Positions 19,244-28,171 are shown, counted from the first letter of the stretch. The stretch is DNA of 64,000 bases from Xenorhabdus stockiae (GCF_002632825.1 NZ_NJAJ01000009.1:62001-126000), one strand, 5' to 3'. Notes: a model not told the origin generated them from the letters alone. Numbers and translations are program-made.

Positions 19244-20002
19244 ATGATAAAAATAAATAATTTATATTTTAGCTATCGAAACAGGGAAATCCAGAATGGA
19301 TTTTTTAAGAATTTATTTAAATCAAATGAAACTGAGGTGAAATTATTTGAAAGCCTAAGTATTGAAATATTTAATGATGAGAAAATTATTGGATTGCTGG
19401 GGAAAAATGGAGCAGGTAAAACAACATTAATAAAGTTAATTACGGGAATTTTAACACCAAACTCTGGTGATATTACTGTGTTTGGCACCTCTCCATATGG
19501 GCGTCCTGCAAAGCTTTTATCTAACCTTGGTGTCCTTTTTGGAAATCGGTCAATGCTCTGGGAGGAGTTATCTCTCTATGAGAATATAGAACTTTTTTCA
19601 AAAATATATAAACGTATTTATGATAAAGATCATGTTGAGAGCATGATAGAGATGATGAATCTTAGAAATATTGCAAGGAAACCAGCAAAAACGTGTTCTT
19701 TAGGCCAGTCTGTTAAATCTAATTTATTAATACATATGTTGAATAAGCCAAAGCTTCTTATTTTGGATGAGCCAACGATTGGATTGGATATAGAATCACA
19801 GATTTTATTACGTAGTATTTTAAAAGATTATGCTGATAACAATGAGAGTAAAATACTTATTACTTCACATAATATGATAGATATAGCTGATATCTGTAAG
19901 GATATTATCTTTCTGAAAGAGGGCGAAGTATCAAGAGTAAACCTGAATGAATGTGATTCCAAGGAAAAGAATGCGATATATTTAGAGAGGTTATTCTTGT
20001 GA
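19244..20002 (+). CDS. ABC transporter ATP-binding protein of a three-gene ABC-2 exporter
   Basis: This 252-residue ATPase powers the two membrane proteins encoded next to it. Walker A is GLLGKNGAGKTTLIKL (about residue 50), the signature is CSLGQSVKSN, Walker B is LLILDEPTIGLD and the H-loop histidine is in ILITSHNM. The stretch LGVLFGNRSMLWEELSLYENIELFSKIY resembles the ATPases of the three-component ABC-2 systems usually annotated as COG4586 with COG4587 and COG3694 permeases. Substrates of that group are mostly unknown. Its last four bases overlap the GTG start of the first permease, so the proteins are translationally coupled. The gene is very AT-rich, differs in style from the flanking oppA genes, and probably arrived separately. 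Confidence 0.9.
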   Translation: MIKINNLYFSYRNREIQNGFFKNLFKSNETEVKLFESLSIEIFNDEKIIGLLGKNGAGKTTLIKLITGILTPNSGDITVFGTSPYGRPAKLLSNLGVLFGNRSMLWEELSLYENIELFSKIYKRIYDKDHVESMIEMMNLRNIARKPAKTCSLGQSVKSNLLIHMLNKPKLLILDEPTIGLDIESQILLRSILKDYADNNESKILITSHNMIDIADICKDIIFLKEGEVSRVNLNECDSKEKNAIYLERLFL

Positions 20003-20751
20003 TTGCTAAATTCTCTTTTATAGAAGCTATCAGAGCTAAGAATATTATATTAGGCTACTACTTTCTTATAATAACACTGTATGCTGTTGAATTATCCTTT
20101 TGGAGTACAATGACAGGTTCAAGTGATTTTGCTCATTACACACGTAATGAGATAATCACTTATATATTATGGTCAGTGATGATTTTTCAGTTAACAAGTA
20201 TTTCAGGATTTCCGGAGAGGTTAGCATTCAATATTGAAGATGGTAGTGTTGATAGATTAATCATCATGCCAAAGTCAATATTGCTGTATTATTCTGAGTA
20301 TGCTTTTGGGCAGATGTTAGCCAGAATGTTTGTTATGTCTCCATTAGTTATTTTTATCATCTGGTATCAGGGTAACTTGCCAAACCTTTTATGGTTATTG
20401 GTTGCATTATGTATAGGCTTATTTATAAATTTATATTTAACAATGATATTATCTTGTATGGCTTTTAAGTTCAGAGGGGCCTACTCCTTTATTATGGTAA
20501 AGGATACGTTATCATGGGCATTATCAGGTGCCGTAATACCATTAGATGTATTTAATGACACCATAAAAATGTTTTTTAATTATATTCCTTTTCAATACAT
20601 TACTTACGTCCCTGTTAAAATTGCAACAAATTCAATCTCTCTTTACTTTATACTGAGTGGCTTATTAGTAATGTTCTTCCTGATGATAATTTTTAGTGTC
20701 ATCTGGCGTTATATGATAAAGTATAATCAAGGGTATAATGGCAATGCTTAA
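19999..20751 (+). CDS. ABC-2 type permease, first subunit
   Basis: This 250-residue inner-membrane protein has about six hydrophobic segments (for example IILGYYFLIITLYAVELSFW, MSPLVIFIIWY, LLVALCIGLFINLYLTMIL, and the C-terminal YFILSGLLVMFFLMIIFSVI). The cytoplasmic stretch FNIEDGSVDRLIIMPKSILLYY resembles the coupling region of ABC-2 permeases of the PF06182-like group. The start is a GTG that overlaps the ATPase stop. It ends within the next gene, an overlap of 14 bp. Together with the 258-residue protein it should form a heterodimeric channel. Direction of transport is inferred as export from the ABC-2 architecture and the absence of a dedicated binding protein of matching type. Confidence 0.85.
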   Translation: MIAKFSFIEAIRAKNIILGYYFLIITLYAVELSFWSTMTGSSDFAHYTRNEIITYILWSVMIFQLTSISGFPERLAFNIEDGSVDRLIIMPKSILLYYSEYAFGQMLARMFVMSPLVIFIIWYQGNLPNLLWLLVALCIGLFINLYLTMILSCMAFKFRGAYSFIMVKDTLSWALSGAVIPLDVFNDTIKMFFNYIPFQYITYVPVKIATNSISLYFILSGLLVMFFLMIIFSVIWRYMIKYNQGYNGNA

Positions 20752-21514
20752 TATTATATTTACAGGGTTTAAAAATAGTTTATCAGAAGCTAAAAAAAGC
20801 CCTTTTAATTTTTGGATGGCGGCTTTTATTAATTTTAATTTCTATATGGCGCAGGGTTTTTTCTGGTATGCCATTTTAGGCTCAAAGTCTTCTGATTATA
20901 TTTTGTCTAATGATTTCGTTCTTATCTTTTTTACTACGGTATGTTTGGTAGATAATTTTTATCTTTTTTTATTCGGAAGAGGAAGTTTTTTACTGACAAA
21001 TAAAGTTAAGTCATTAAAGTTAGATCCGCATTTGATACTGCCGATAAATACTCAATTTCTTTATGTTGCAACAGGCATTGCATTCGAACACTTTTTATTG
21101 TCATTTTTATCTTTAGTATTGTTTTTTGCTGTTCATATTTATTTAAATACTGATATTTTGTACGTGTTTTTACATTTAATTATGGTCTTTGAGGGAGTTT
21201 TAGTCCTGACAGCGATCACATGGATCATAAGAACAAGCATATTCTGGACATCTGCTTTAGTCAGTATTAAATATTCTAACCCTTGTTTTAAGGTGTTAGT
21301 CAGGCCTGAGCAGTCTTTTCACGGCTTGATACGTATTATTCTGATGTTTGTACTTCCTTGTTTATTTATAACTGGCGTTCCCGCTTCAGTTGCAAATGGG
21401 ATAATGAGCGTGAAGTGGTTTTTTATTCAGTCAGCCATCACATTAATTTTAATTATTGTGGCTAAATTATTTTTTGATATTGGCGTCAGAAGATATGCCA
21501 AATATGTAACGTGA
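20738..21514 (+). CDS. ABC-2 type permease, second subunit
   Basis: This 258-residue membrane protein is the partner of the preceding permease. It has about six transmembrane stretches (FWMAAFINFNFYMAQGFFWY, FVLIFFTTVCLVDNFYLFLF, FEHFLLSFLSLVLFF, LIMVFEGVLVLTAITWII, ILMFVLPCLFITGV and IQSAITLILIIVAKLFF) and the conserved pattern FLLTNKVKSLKLDPHLILPI between helices 2 and 3. This is equivalent to the region that reads DGSVDRLIIMP in its partner. I kept the ATG at 20738, 5 bases after aaggg; the ATG at 20744 is a possible alternative. A gap of 105 bp separates it from the next oppA copy. Confidence 0.83.
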   Translation: MAMLNIIFTGFKNSLSEAKKSPFNFWMAAFINFNFYMAQGFFWYAILGSKSSDYILSNDFVLIFFTTVCLVDNFYLFLFGRGSFLLTNKVKSLKLDPHLILPINTQFLYVATGIAFEHFLLSFLSLVLFFAVHIYLNTDILYVFLHLIMVFEGVLVLTAITWIIRTSIFWTSALVSIKYSNPCFKVLVRPEQSFHGLIRIILMFVLPCLFITGVPASVANGIMSVKWFFIQSAITLILIIVAKLFFDIGVRRYAKYVT

Positions 21515-21619
21515 AAACAAGTGTTGAAGTGTTTTTTAAGATGGCAGGTAAGTCAGTTTTTTATAGAGAAATATAATGATGAATGTTTAAGTGATAATAT
21601 AATTATGGAGAGCTTTATT

Positions 21620-23260
21620 ATGGCTATACAAAAAATGATGACTAATTTAGCAGTAAAGAAAAAAATCAGCATACTCTCTTGTGTTATTGCAGCAATATTT
21701 GGAAATGTTTCATTATCTTACGCCGCTGTTGTGCCGGAAGGAACAAAACTGGCGGCTAAGCAGGAAATTGTACGTAATAGTCTATCAGAGCCTGCCTCAT
21801 TGGATGTGCATAAAGTCTCCAGTGATGTTGAGTTTGATATTATTCACGATTTTTTTGAGGGACTAGTTTATATCGATAGGCAGGGCAATATTGAGCCAAG
21901 GTTGGCTGAACGGTGGGAAACCAGTGATAATAAAACATGGGTTTTTCATCTGAGAAAAGGAATTAAGTGGTCTGATGGCACACCGATTACAGCCCATGAT
22001 TTTGTTTTTAGTTGGCGACGTTTGGTTGAGCCTGACATTGTATCTCCCTATGGTAGTTATCTTGAAAATATCAGCATTATCAATGCTAATGATGTGCTTA
22101 CAGGTAAGAAGAAAGGAGAAGAACTTGGAGTAAAAGCATTAGATGATATGACCTTGGAAGTGCGTCTGGATAAACCAATGGGTGATTTTTTACAGGCATT
22201 AACGCATACCGTTATGGTACCTGTGAATAAAAACGCTATTGAAAAATATGGTGATAAATGGACAAGGCCGGGTAATTTTGTGGGAAATGGGCCATTTAAA
22301 CTGTCCGAGTGGAAGGTGAATGAAAAAATCATAGGAGTCAGAAATCCACAATATTGGGATGATAAAAACACCGTTATAGATAAAGTACATTATCTTGTTA
22401 TTGCTTCTGAAAAATCTGCTTTAAGCCGTTATCTGGCTGGTGAAGTGGATTTTACTGGCACCATTCCACTGGAGTCTTTTGAATCGGTAAAGGAAAAAAT
22501 GGGAGAGCAGGTTTATACATCTCCTAAAGTTGGTACTTATTTCTATGAATTTAATAATAAAAAACCACCTTTTGATAATATTAAAGTCAGGCAGGCATTA
22601 AATTTAGCGGTAGACAGAGATGTGATCGCTTATAAAGTATTAAGGCAGGGGCAAAAGCCTGCTTATACCCTTGTTCCCCCCAATACTGGCGGCTTCGAGT
22701 TTTCAGAGCCTGATTATGCTTCATGGACTCAGGAGCAGCGTATTGAAAAAGCCAAAGTACTATTGAATGAAGCAGGGTTCAATAAAGACAATCCATTGAA
22801 ATTTAATTTGCTTTACAATACTCATGAATCACACCAAAAAATTGCTATTGCAGTTAGTTCAATGTGGAAAAAGAACCTGGGTGTAGAGGTTACTTTGCAG
22901 AATCAGGAATGGAAAGTGATGCTGGATAATATGCATCAGGGTAAGTTTGAGGTTATCAGAAGGGCATGGATTGCCGATTATAATAGCCCAATGAGCTTTC
23001 TGAATATGTTTATGTCAGGGCAGGTGAAAAATACTGCTTTATATAATAATAGTGATTATGATACAGCCATTAAAAAAGCGAGTGAGACTAATGATGTATT
23101 ATATCAGCAGAAAGGCCTGGATATTATAACTAAAGATTCACCTGTTATTCCTATTTATTATTATGTTAATTCTAAAATGGTGAAGCCATATGTTGGTGGA
23201 TTTTATGTTACCCCTATGGGTTATGTATCCACTAAAGATCTTTATATTATAGAACATTAA
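21620..23260 (+). CDS. oppA: OppA-like oligopeptide-binding protein, paralogue 4
   Basis: This periplasmic peptide-binding protein has 546 residues from the ATG at 21620, chosen because the leader atggagagc just before it matches the leader of paralogue 1 and because it gives a proper signal peptide (ILSCVIAAIFGNVSLSYA). The mature start is AVVPEGTKLAAKQEIVRNS. The family signature LAERWETSDNKTWVFHLRKG and the pocket motifs NQEWKVMLDN and WIADYNSP are intact. It is closest in pattern to paralogue 2. Co-transcription with the exporter upstream is possible because only 105 bp separate them and no terminator is seen there. A T-tailed hairpin follows it. Confidence 0.94.
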   Translation: MAIQKMMTNLAVKKKISILSCVIAAIFGNVSLSYAAVVPEGTKLAAKQEIVRNSLSEPASLDVHKVSSDVEFDIIHDFFEGLVYIDRQGNIEPRLAERWETSDNKTWVFHLRKGIKWSDGTPITAHDFVFSWRRLVEPDIVSPYGSYLENISIINANDVLTGKKKGEELGVKALDDMTLEVRLDKPMGDFLQALTHTVMVPVNKNAIEKYGDKWTRPGNFVGNGPFKLSEWKVNEKIIGVRNPQYWDDKNTVIDKVHYLVIASEKSALSRYLAGEVDFTGTIPLESFESVKEKMGEQVYTSPKVGTYFYEFNNKKPPFDNIKVRQALNLAVDRDVIAYKVLRQGQKPAYTLVPPNTGGFEFSEPDYASWTQEQRIEKAKVLLNEAGFNKDNPLKFNLLYNTHESHQKIAIAVSSMWKKNLGVEVTLQNQEWKVMLDNMHQGKFEVIRRAWIADYNSPMSFLNMFMSGQVKNTALYNNSDYDTAIKKASETNDVLYQQKGLDIITKDSPVIPIYYYVNSKMVKPYVGGFYVTPMGYVSTKDLYIIEH

Positions 23261-23290
23261 AATATAAGATAATTATTCTTATCAGAATTC

Positions 23291-23317
23291 AAGCTGCATC
23301 TGGCTCAGTTGCAGCTT
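23291..23317 (+). terminator. Rho-independent terminator after OppA paralogue 4
   Basis: An 8-bp stem (aagctgca / tgcagctt) with an 11-nt loop runs directly into a T tract (tttttttac). This is a canonical intrinsic terminator and isolates paralogue 5 from the exporter/paralogue 4 unit. Confidence 0.8.
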
Positions 23318-23482
23318 TTTTTACTGTGCTATTCATCATCGAAATCATTAATTGGCTTTTTTTAAAATGTTATTTTTTCAAGTGCTATTATTAAATAATA
23401 GATGTGTATACCTTATTTAAAGCACACGACAATGTTTCTAATTAATAATAAAAATCACATTACAGCAATAGAGGAAAATGAC

Positions 23483-25105
23483 ATGTTAAATAAAATAATT
23501 AATAGAGAAATAGAAATATTAGTTTATTCTATGACTATGATATTTTTTAGTATTACTTCATCCTATGCCGCCGTTATTCCACCCGGTATACAATTGAATG
23601 AAAAACAGGAGGTTATTCGTAATAATGGTGCAGAACCTGCATCACTTGATGTTGATAAAGCTGAAGATAATGTTTCACTGAATATTATCAATGATTTTTT
23701 TGAAGGATTAGTCGGAACGGATAAAAACAATAAAATTGAACCCAGATTGGCTGAAAGCTGGGAAACAAAAGATAATAAAACGTGGGTGTTTCATTTAAGA
23801 AAAGGTATCAAATGGTCTGATGGTACACCTATCACTGCTCATGATGTTGTTTTCAGCTGGCGGCGGTTGATTGAGCCTGCAACAATTTCTCCTTATGGCA
23901 GTTATCTTGCTGATGCTTTCGTTGTCAATGCGCAAGCTATTCTTAATGGCCAGAAGAAAGCGGAAGAATTGGGTGTTAAAGCGCTGGACGATGCGACGGT
24001 TGAGGTTAAATTGGAGAAACCGGTTGGTTATTTTCTACAAATGTTAGCCTTTCCGATTCTGTACCCAATTAATGAAAAAGTAGTGACAAAATATGGTGAT
24101 AAATGGGTAAAACCTGAATATTTTGTCTCTAGTGGGCCATTTAAGCTATCTGAATGGCATGTTAATGAAAAGGTTGTTGGAGTCAGAAATCACTATTATT
24201 GGGATGATGAAAATACGGTAATTAATAAAGTCACGTATCTACCCATCTCGTCAAATAAATCAGAATTAAATCGTTATTTAGCCGGAGGGGTTGATATGAC
24301 ATTTACTATTCCGTTAGAAGACTTTGCTTCATTAAAACGAACAATAGGAGGACAGATTCATATTACGCCGCTTCTGAGTACATATTATTATGATTTTAAT
24401 AATAAAAAATATCCGTTTAATGATGCCAGAGTCAGACAGGCTTTAAATTTATCTTTGGATCGGGATATTATTGCTAATCGGGTTGTTGCTCAGGGCCAGA
24501 TACCTGCTTATACCATACTGCCACCGGGGATTGGTGGGTTTAAATTTAAATTACCGGAATATGCTTCGTGGACACAAGAACAACGAAATAAAAAAGCACG
24601 GGAATTATTAGCTGAAGCAGGTTTTAATAAGAACAATCCGCTTAAATTTAACCTGGTTTATAATACATCAGAGCAACATAAAAAAATTGCAATTGCAGCT
24701 GCTTCTATGTGGAAAAAGAATCTTGGTGTTATTGCGAAATTACAAGCCGAAGAATGGAAAGTCATGCTGGATAATGAACATCAGGGTAAGTTTGATGTTG
24801 TCAGGGGAGGATGGATTGGGGATTATAATAATCCTGTATCCTTTTTAAATATATTCAGTACTAACCAGAGTAATAACACTTCATTCTATTCAAATAAAGA
24901 GTTTGATAATTCGGTGGAAAAAGCGGGAGAAACCAATAATCAGGCTGACTTTCAGAGGTCTGTTGATATTTTGATAAAAGATGCTCCTATTGCACCCGTT
25001 TATTACGCTGTGACTGCGGTGTTAGTAAAACCTTATATTGGGGGGTATTATGCTAATATATCCGGATTTACAGCCACGAAAGATCTTTTTGTCATTAAGC
25101 ATTAA
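23483..25105 (+). CDS. oppA: OppA-like oligopeptide-binding protein, paralogue 5
   Basis: This fifth copy encodes 540 residues from the ATG at 23483, which follows the ribosome binding site gagga and yields a signal peptide (ILVYSMTMIFFSITSSYA). The mature start is AVIPPGIQLNEKQEVIRNNG. It keeps the family signature and AEEWKVMLDN, but the pocket motif is WIGDYNNP, with glycine for the usual alanine and asparagine for the usual serine or glutamate-type position, and SLDVDKAEDN replaces the SLDVHKVES of most copies. These changes suggest that its ligand range differs from its neighbours. The SDR gene begins 34 bp after its stop, so the two are probably one transcript. An upstream in-frame start at 23402 would add a non-signal extension and is less likely. 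Confidence 0.93.
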   Translation: MLNKIINREIEILVYSMTMIFFSITSSYAAVIPPGIQLNEKQEVIRNNGAEPASLDVDKAEDNVSLNIINDFFEGLVGTDKNNKIEPRLAESWETKDNKTWVFHLRKGIKWSDGTPITAHDVVFSWRRLIEPATISPYGSYLADAFVVNAQAILNGQKKAEELGVKALDDATVEVKLEKPVGYFLQMLAFPILYPINEKVVTKYGDKWVKPEYFVSSGPFKLSEWHVNEKVVGVRNHYYWDDENTVINKVTYLPISSNKSELNRYLAGGVDMTFTIPLEDFASLKRTIGGQIHITPLLSTYYYDFNNKKYPFNDARVRQALNLSLDRDIIANRVVAQGQIPAYTILPPGIGGFKFKLPEYASWTQEQRNKKARELLAEAGFNKNNPLKFNLVYNTSEQHKKIAIAAASMWKKNLGVIAKLQAEEWKVMLDNEHQGKFDVVRGGWIGDYNNPVSFLNIFSTNQSNNTSFYSNKEFDNSVEKAGETNNQADFQRSVDILIKDAPIAPVYYAVTAVLVKPYIGGYYANISGFTATKDLFVIKH

Positions 25106-25139
25106 TTAACTCAACATAAATAATGAGGAAGATAGCCCT

Positions 25140-25886
25140 ATGCAGAAAGTCACAATTATTACGGGTGGTTCCCGTGGTATTGGTAAAGCAACAGCGCTTG
25201 ATCTGGCAAAGAAAGGGCATCATGTTTGCATTAGTTATCGCTCTCGCAGAGAACGCGCACAGGAAGTTGTGGACATGATCCAAAGCCTGGGGCAATCGGC
25301 ACTGGCTGTTCAGATGGATGTAACCGATGAACAGCAGGTTATGGCTCTGTTTCAGAAGGCGGAAAAGGAACTGGGGTATATCACTGGGCTGGTGAATAAT
25401 GCGGGCATTTTAAAGGCTCAGACTACCATTGAGCAGCTAACTGCTGAGCGTTTGAATGAGATGTTTGCCACCAATATCACGGGCTATTTTCTGTGTGCCA
25501 GAGAGGCAGTCAAAAGAATGGCTTTCCGGCATGGGGGACAGGGTGGGGCGATTGTTAATGTTTCATCAGCAGCGGCAAGGTTGGGGGCTCCCTATGAATA
25601 TATCGATTATGCTGCTTCAAAAGGTGCTGTAGATACATTGACCACGGGGTTATCTCTGGAAGTTGCGGCACAGGGGATAAGGGTAAATACCGTTCGCCCC
25701 GGATTAATTTATACCGAAATCCATGCTGATGGCGGTGAACCTGGCAGGGTTGACAGAATTAAAGATTCCCTGCCGATGAAAAGAGGCGGGCAGCCTGAAG
25801 AAGTCGCAGCAGCGATTGCATGGTTGCTATCTGATGATGCATCGTATGTAACGGGTAATTTTATGGATTTGGCGGGAGGAAAATAG
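25140..25886 (+). CDS. ygfF: SDR-family oxidoreductase (YgfF-like)
   Basis: This is a 248-residue short-chain dehydrogenase/reductase. The cofactor motif is TGGSRGIG (residues 8-15), followed by NNAG, the catalytic serine in NVSSAA, and the Tyr-Lys pair in YAASKG. It matches the E. coli YgfF protein closely over the second half (TTGLSLEVAAQGIRVN, IYTEIHADGGEPGRVDRIK, ASYVTGNFMDLAGGK). The substrate of YgfF is not established. It lies 34 bp after paralogue 5 of the OppA array and probably shares its transcript, with a gaggaag ribosome binding site. A link between the dehydrogenase and peptide uptake is not obvious and may be accidental. Confidence 0.9.
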   Translation: MQKVTIITGGSRGIGKATALDLAKKGHHVCISYRSRRERAQEVVDMIQSLGQSALAVQMDVTDEQQVMALFQKAEKELGYITGLVNNAGILKAQTTIEQLTAERLNEMFATNITGYFLCAREAVKRMAFRHGGQGGAIVNVSSAAARLGAPYEYIDYAASKGAVDTLTTGLSLEVAAQGIRVNTVRPGLIYTEIHADGGEPGRVDRIKDSLPMKRGGQPEEVAAAIAWLLSDDASYVTGNFMDLAGGK

Positions 25887-25909
25887 ACTTTCGCTTTTTT
25901 GGAACTAAG

Positions 25910-25949
25910 AACTCAACCGGAGAAAATGGCGTATTTTTCCGGTTGAGTT
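25910..25949. terminator. Long bidirectional hairpin between SDR gene and symE-like gene
   Basis: An 11-bp perfect stem (aactcaaccgg / ccggttgagtt) extends inward through A-T pairs to a 6- or 7-nt loop. It stands between convergent genes and can serve both. Confidence 0.65.
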
Positions 25950-25979
25950 ATCTGGCAGATTGCGACAAAAAGTTTGACA

Positions 25980-26309
25980 TTATTGCTTAGGTTTAAGAAT
26001 TATTTTCCCGAACGTTATTTCAATATTAATGGGTTGCTCTATCAATTGACTGTCAGTTAGCCAGTCGCCGGCAAGATAGAGTTCTCCATTTTCACGAATA
26101 TTATCTATTCCCTGTTCTGGCTTGTTTTCAATTTCGTGGATCAGATTAGTAAGATCAGTCTCGGGGGCAAGCAGAGAAAGAATTATCCCATCTGAGTGCT
26201 GGGATATATGAAAGAGTGAATCAGAAATAAACCCGGCATCACTGAGTTTGCTGCCACTGAGGGTTAACTCGGGGATATCAGTGTGGCGAAATAAAACATG
26301 AAGACTCAT
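25980..26309 (-). CDS. Small protein with two SymE/AbrB-like repeats
   Basis: This 109-residue protein is not a known ter component. Residues about 12-50 (IPELTLSGSKLSDAGFISDS and then DGIILSLLAP) line up with the core of the SymE toxin, which in E. coli reads IPAITLKGQWLEAAGF and GCIVLTAQPP. Residues about 75-106 (GELYLAGDWLTDSQLIEQPI and then GKIILKPK) repeat the same pattern, so the protein appears to hold two swapped-hairpin AbrB-like units joined by an acidic linker. SymE of E. coli is an SOS-induced toxin held in check by an antisense RNA. Whether this relative is toxic or a DNA-binding regulator is unknown. It sits downstream of terD, at the position where terE is normally found, with a ribosome binding site (aagga). 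A terminator and a 160-bp gap separate it from terD. Confidence 0.7.
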   Translation of the reverse strand: MSLHVLFRHTDIPELTLSGSKLSDAGFISDSLFHISQHSDGIILSLLAPETDLTNLIHEIENKPEQGIDNIRENGELYLAGDWLTDSQLIEQPINIEITFGKIILKPKQ

Positions 26310-26410
26310 TTGACGTTCCTTGTGTTATTTGGAGATTTCGTAATACTTTAGCAGTACTTTAAGTGGTGAGAAAATTATGTTGTGAGAAGTGTTAATCTTA
26401 TTCAGGAAAT

Positions 26411-26443
26411 AAAAACCCCGCCGATATTATCAGGCAGGGTTTT
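26411..26443 (-). terminator. Rho-independent terminator of the ter operon
   Basis: On the minus strand a 9-bp stem (aaccctgcc / ggcggggtt, one G-T pair) with a 10-nt loop is followed by tttatttcc. It ends the terZABCD transcript before the symE-like gene. Confidence 0.8.
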
Positions 26444-26469
26444 GTATTAAATCACTTAATTAAAGCGAA

Positions 26470-27048
26470 TTAGGCTGCGTTAATGCCATACTGAGCACAA
26501 ACAGATGCCAGGCCACCCGCATAGCCCTGACCAACTGCACGGAATTTCCACTCACTATTGTGGCGGTACAGTTCACCGAACAGCATCGCAGTTTCAGTCG
26601 AAGCATCTTCAGTCAGGTCATAACGGGCAACTTCAGCTTGTGTGTCATCGTTAACCAGGCGAATGAACGCACCTGAAACCTGTCCGAAGCTCTGACGACG
26701 AGTCTGAGCATCATGAATGGTGACAACAAAAACGATTTTATCTACATCAGCAGGGATCTGATCCAGTTTGATTTTCAGTGATTCATCATCACCATCCCCT
26801 TCACCGGTGCGGTTATCGCCAGTGTGCATAATAGAACCATCAGAAGATTTCAGGTTGTTGTAGAAAATGAAATCAGCATCACCGCGTACTTTGCCGTTTG
26901 CTGCCAGCAGGAACGCTGAAGCATCAAGGTCAAAGTCCTGTCCGTCAGTCGCGCGGGCATCCCAGCCGAGACCGATCAGAACATTTTTCATTGTTGGCGC
27001 TTCTTTGGTCAGAGAAACGTTACCGCCTTTAGAAAGAGATACACCCAT
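26470..27048 (-). CDS. terD: Tellurium resistance/stress protein TerD
   Basis: TerD is a calcium-binding cytoplasmic protein of the Ter stress system, which protects against tellurite, some phages and pore-forming colicins. The 192-residue length and sequence are those of plasmid-type TerD. Acidic calcium-site motifs are visible ([11 protein letters not shown] and [17 protein letters not shown]), with [18 protein letters not shown] and the ending [15 protein letters not shown]. It is the last gene of terZABCD, 26 bp after terC. The usual next gene, terE, a close TerD paralogue, is absent. The mature function is probably to form membrane-associated complexes with TerC. Confidence 0.96.
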   Translation of the reverse strand: MGVSLSKGGNVSLTKEAPTMKNVLIGLGWDARATDGQDFDLDASAFLLAANGKVRGDADFIFYNNLKSSDGSIMHTGDNRTGEGDGDDESLKIKLDQIPADVDKIVFVVTIHDAQTRRQSFGQVSGAFIRLVNDDTQAEVARYDLTEDASTETAMLFGELYRHNSEWKFRAVGQGYAGGLASVCAQYGINAA

Positions 27049-27074
27049 TATTTTTTCCTCATTTATTTATGGAT

Positions 27075-28145
27075 TTAGCTTGTTTTTTCTTTTTCGGGAA
27101 ACAGCAAGCTGGCAATAATACCGGCAGCCAGTACCCCGAGTACGACAAACAGGCTGCTTGTCGCCGAAATAGAGTAGCCGTGGTGGAACATATGTTCAGA
27201 TGCGTTAAGCCCCAATTTGATAGCAATAAAGAACAGCAGGACAATAACGGCTTTTTCCAGATGGACGAGATACTTTTTCAGTGCCTCCAGTACAAAGTAG
27301 AGTGTACGCAGACCTAAAATGGCGAACATCATGGCACTGTAAACGATCAATGGTTCACGGCTGACAGCAATCACTGCGGGAACAGAGTCAAAAGCAAACA
27401 TGACGTCAGAAAGTTCAACTACAGCCAGACACAGCATCAGTGGCGTGGCATAAAGAGCCGCTTTACCGACACGCCCCGCTTTTTCACTATTGTTTTTAAG
27501 ATCACTGGTTTTACGGCCGATCGTTACATCAGCATTTTCTGGTTTTGCCAGCTCTGCATCGACTTCTTTCTGAGTGAGCATGAAATCATGACCGCGCAGT
27601 TTCGGCCAGATAGGGAAGAAACGCTTCACCAAGCGGTAGGCTAAGTGTTGTGAGTAATCTTCGATTTCATCATCATTGTCACCACTTTTCAGCATCATAA
27701 CTGCTGTCCAGCCGACGATGGCGGCAAAAACCATTTCAACCCACGGTCCCAATGTCAGTAGGCTTGCCCCGATAGCAACGAAAATACCACGGAAGACAAT
27801 GGCACCAACTATGCCCCAGTAAAGAACGCGGTGGCGATAACGATCCGGGACAGCGAACCAAGAAAAAATTGCCATAATGACAAACAGGTTATCGACGGAA
27901 AGCACCTTCTCCAGTGCATAACCGGTGATAAACAGGCTTGCGACTTCGGCGCCGTGATGGACAAACAGGAATCCCGCGAAAACAAAAGCGACAGCAACCC
28001 AGAAGACAGACCAGAGAGCGGCACTGCGCAGCGAAATCGGCTTATCATGACGATGCATAAAAAGGTCGATAAAGAGCGCACCAACCGACAGAATAATAAA
28101 TACAGCAACGGTTTCCATCGGAAAACCAATGTGCGTGGATACCAT
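27075..28145 (-). CDS. terC: Tellurium resistance integral membrane protein TerC
   Basis: TerC is an inner-membrane protein with about eight to nine helices that anchors the Ter complex and is related to metal exporters of the TerC/Alx family. The 356-residue product begins MVSTHIGFPMETVAVFIILS and carries the acidic membrane motifs VDNLFVIMAIF and LSDVMFAFDSVPAVIAV, where the aspartates are thought to bind metal ions. The central cytoplasmic loop holds charged residues (DNDDEIEDYSQH). It starts 26 bp after terB. Its C-terminus ends in FPEKEKTS. Family identity is secure; the transported ion, if any, is unknown. Confidence 0.96.
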   Translation of the reverse strand: MVSTHIGFPMETVAVFIILSVGALFIDLFMHRHDKPISLRSAALWSVFWVAVAFVFAGFLFVHHGAEVASLFITGYALEKVLSVDNLFVIMAIFSWFAVPDRYRHRVLYWGIVGAIVFRGIFVAIGASLLTLGPWVEMVFAAIVGWTAVMMLKSGDNDDEIEDYSQHLAYRLVKRFFPIWPKLRGHDFMLTQKEVDAELAKPENADVTIGRKTSDLKNNSEKAGRVGKAALYATPLMLCLAVVELSDVMFAFDSVPAVIAVSREPLIVYSAMMFAILGLRTLYFVLEALKKYLVHLEKAVIVLLFFIAIKLGLNASEHMFHHGYSISATSSLFVVLGVLAAGIIASLLFPEKEKTS

Positions 28146-28171
28146 GAAGTAAGCCTCTTAATTATCCGTGA

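Noticed and set aside
25140-25886. SDR gene as part of a peptide or secondary-metabolite pathway
   Set aside because: It matches YgfF closely and nothing in the neighbourhood points to a biosynthetic cluster.
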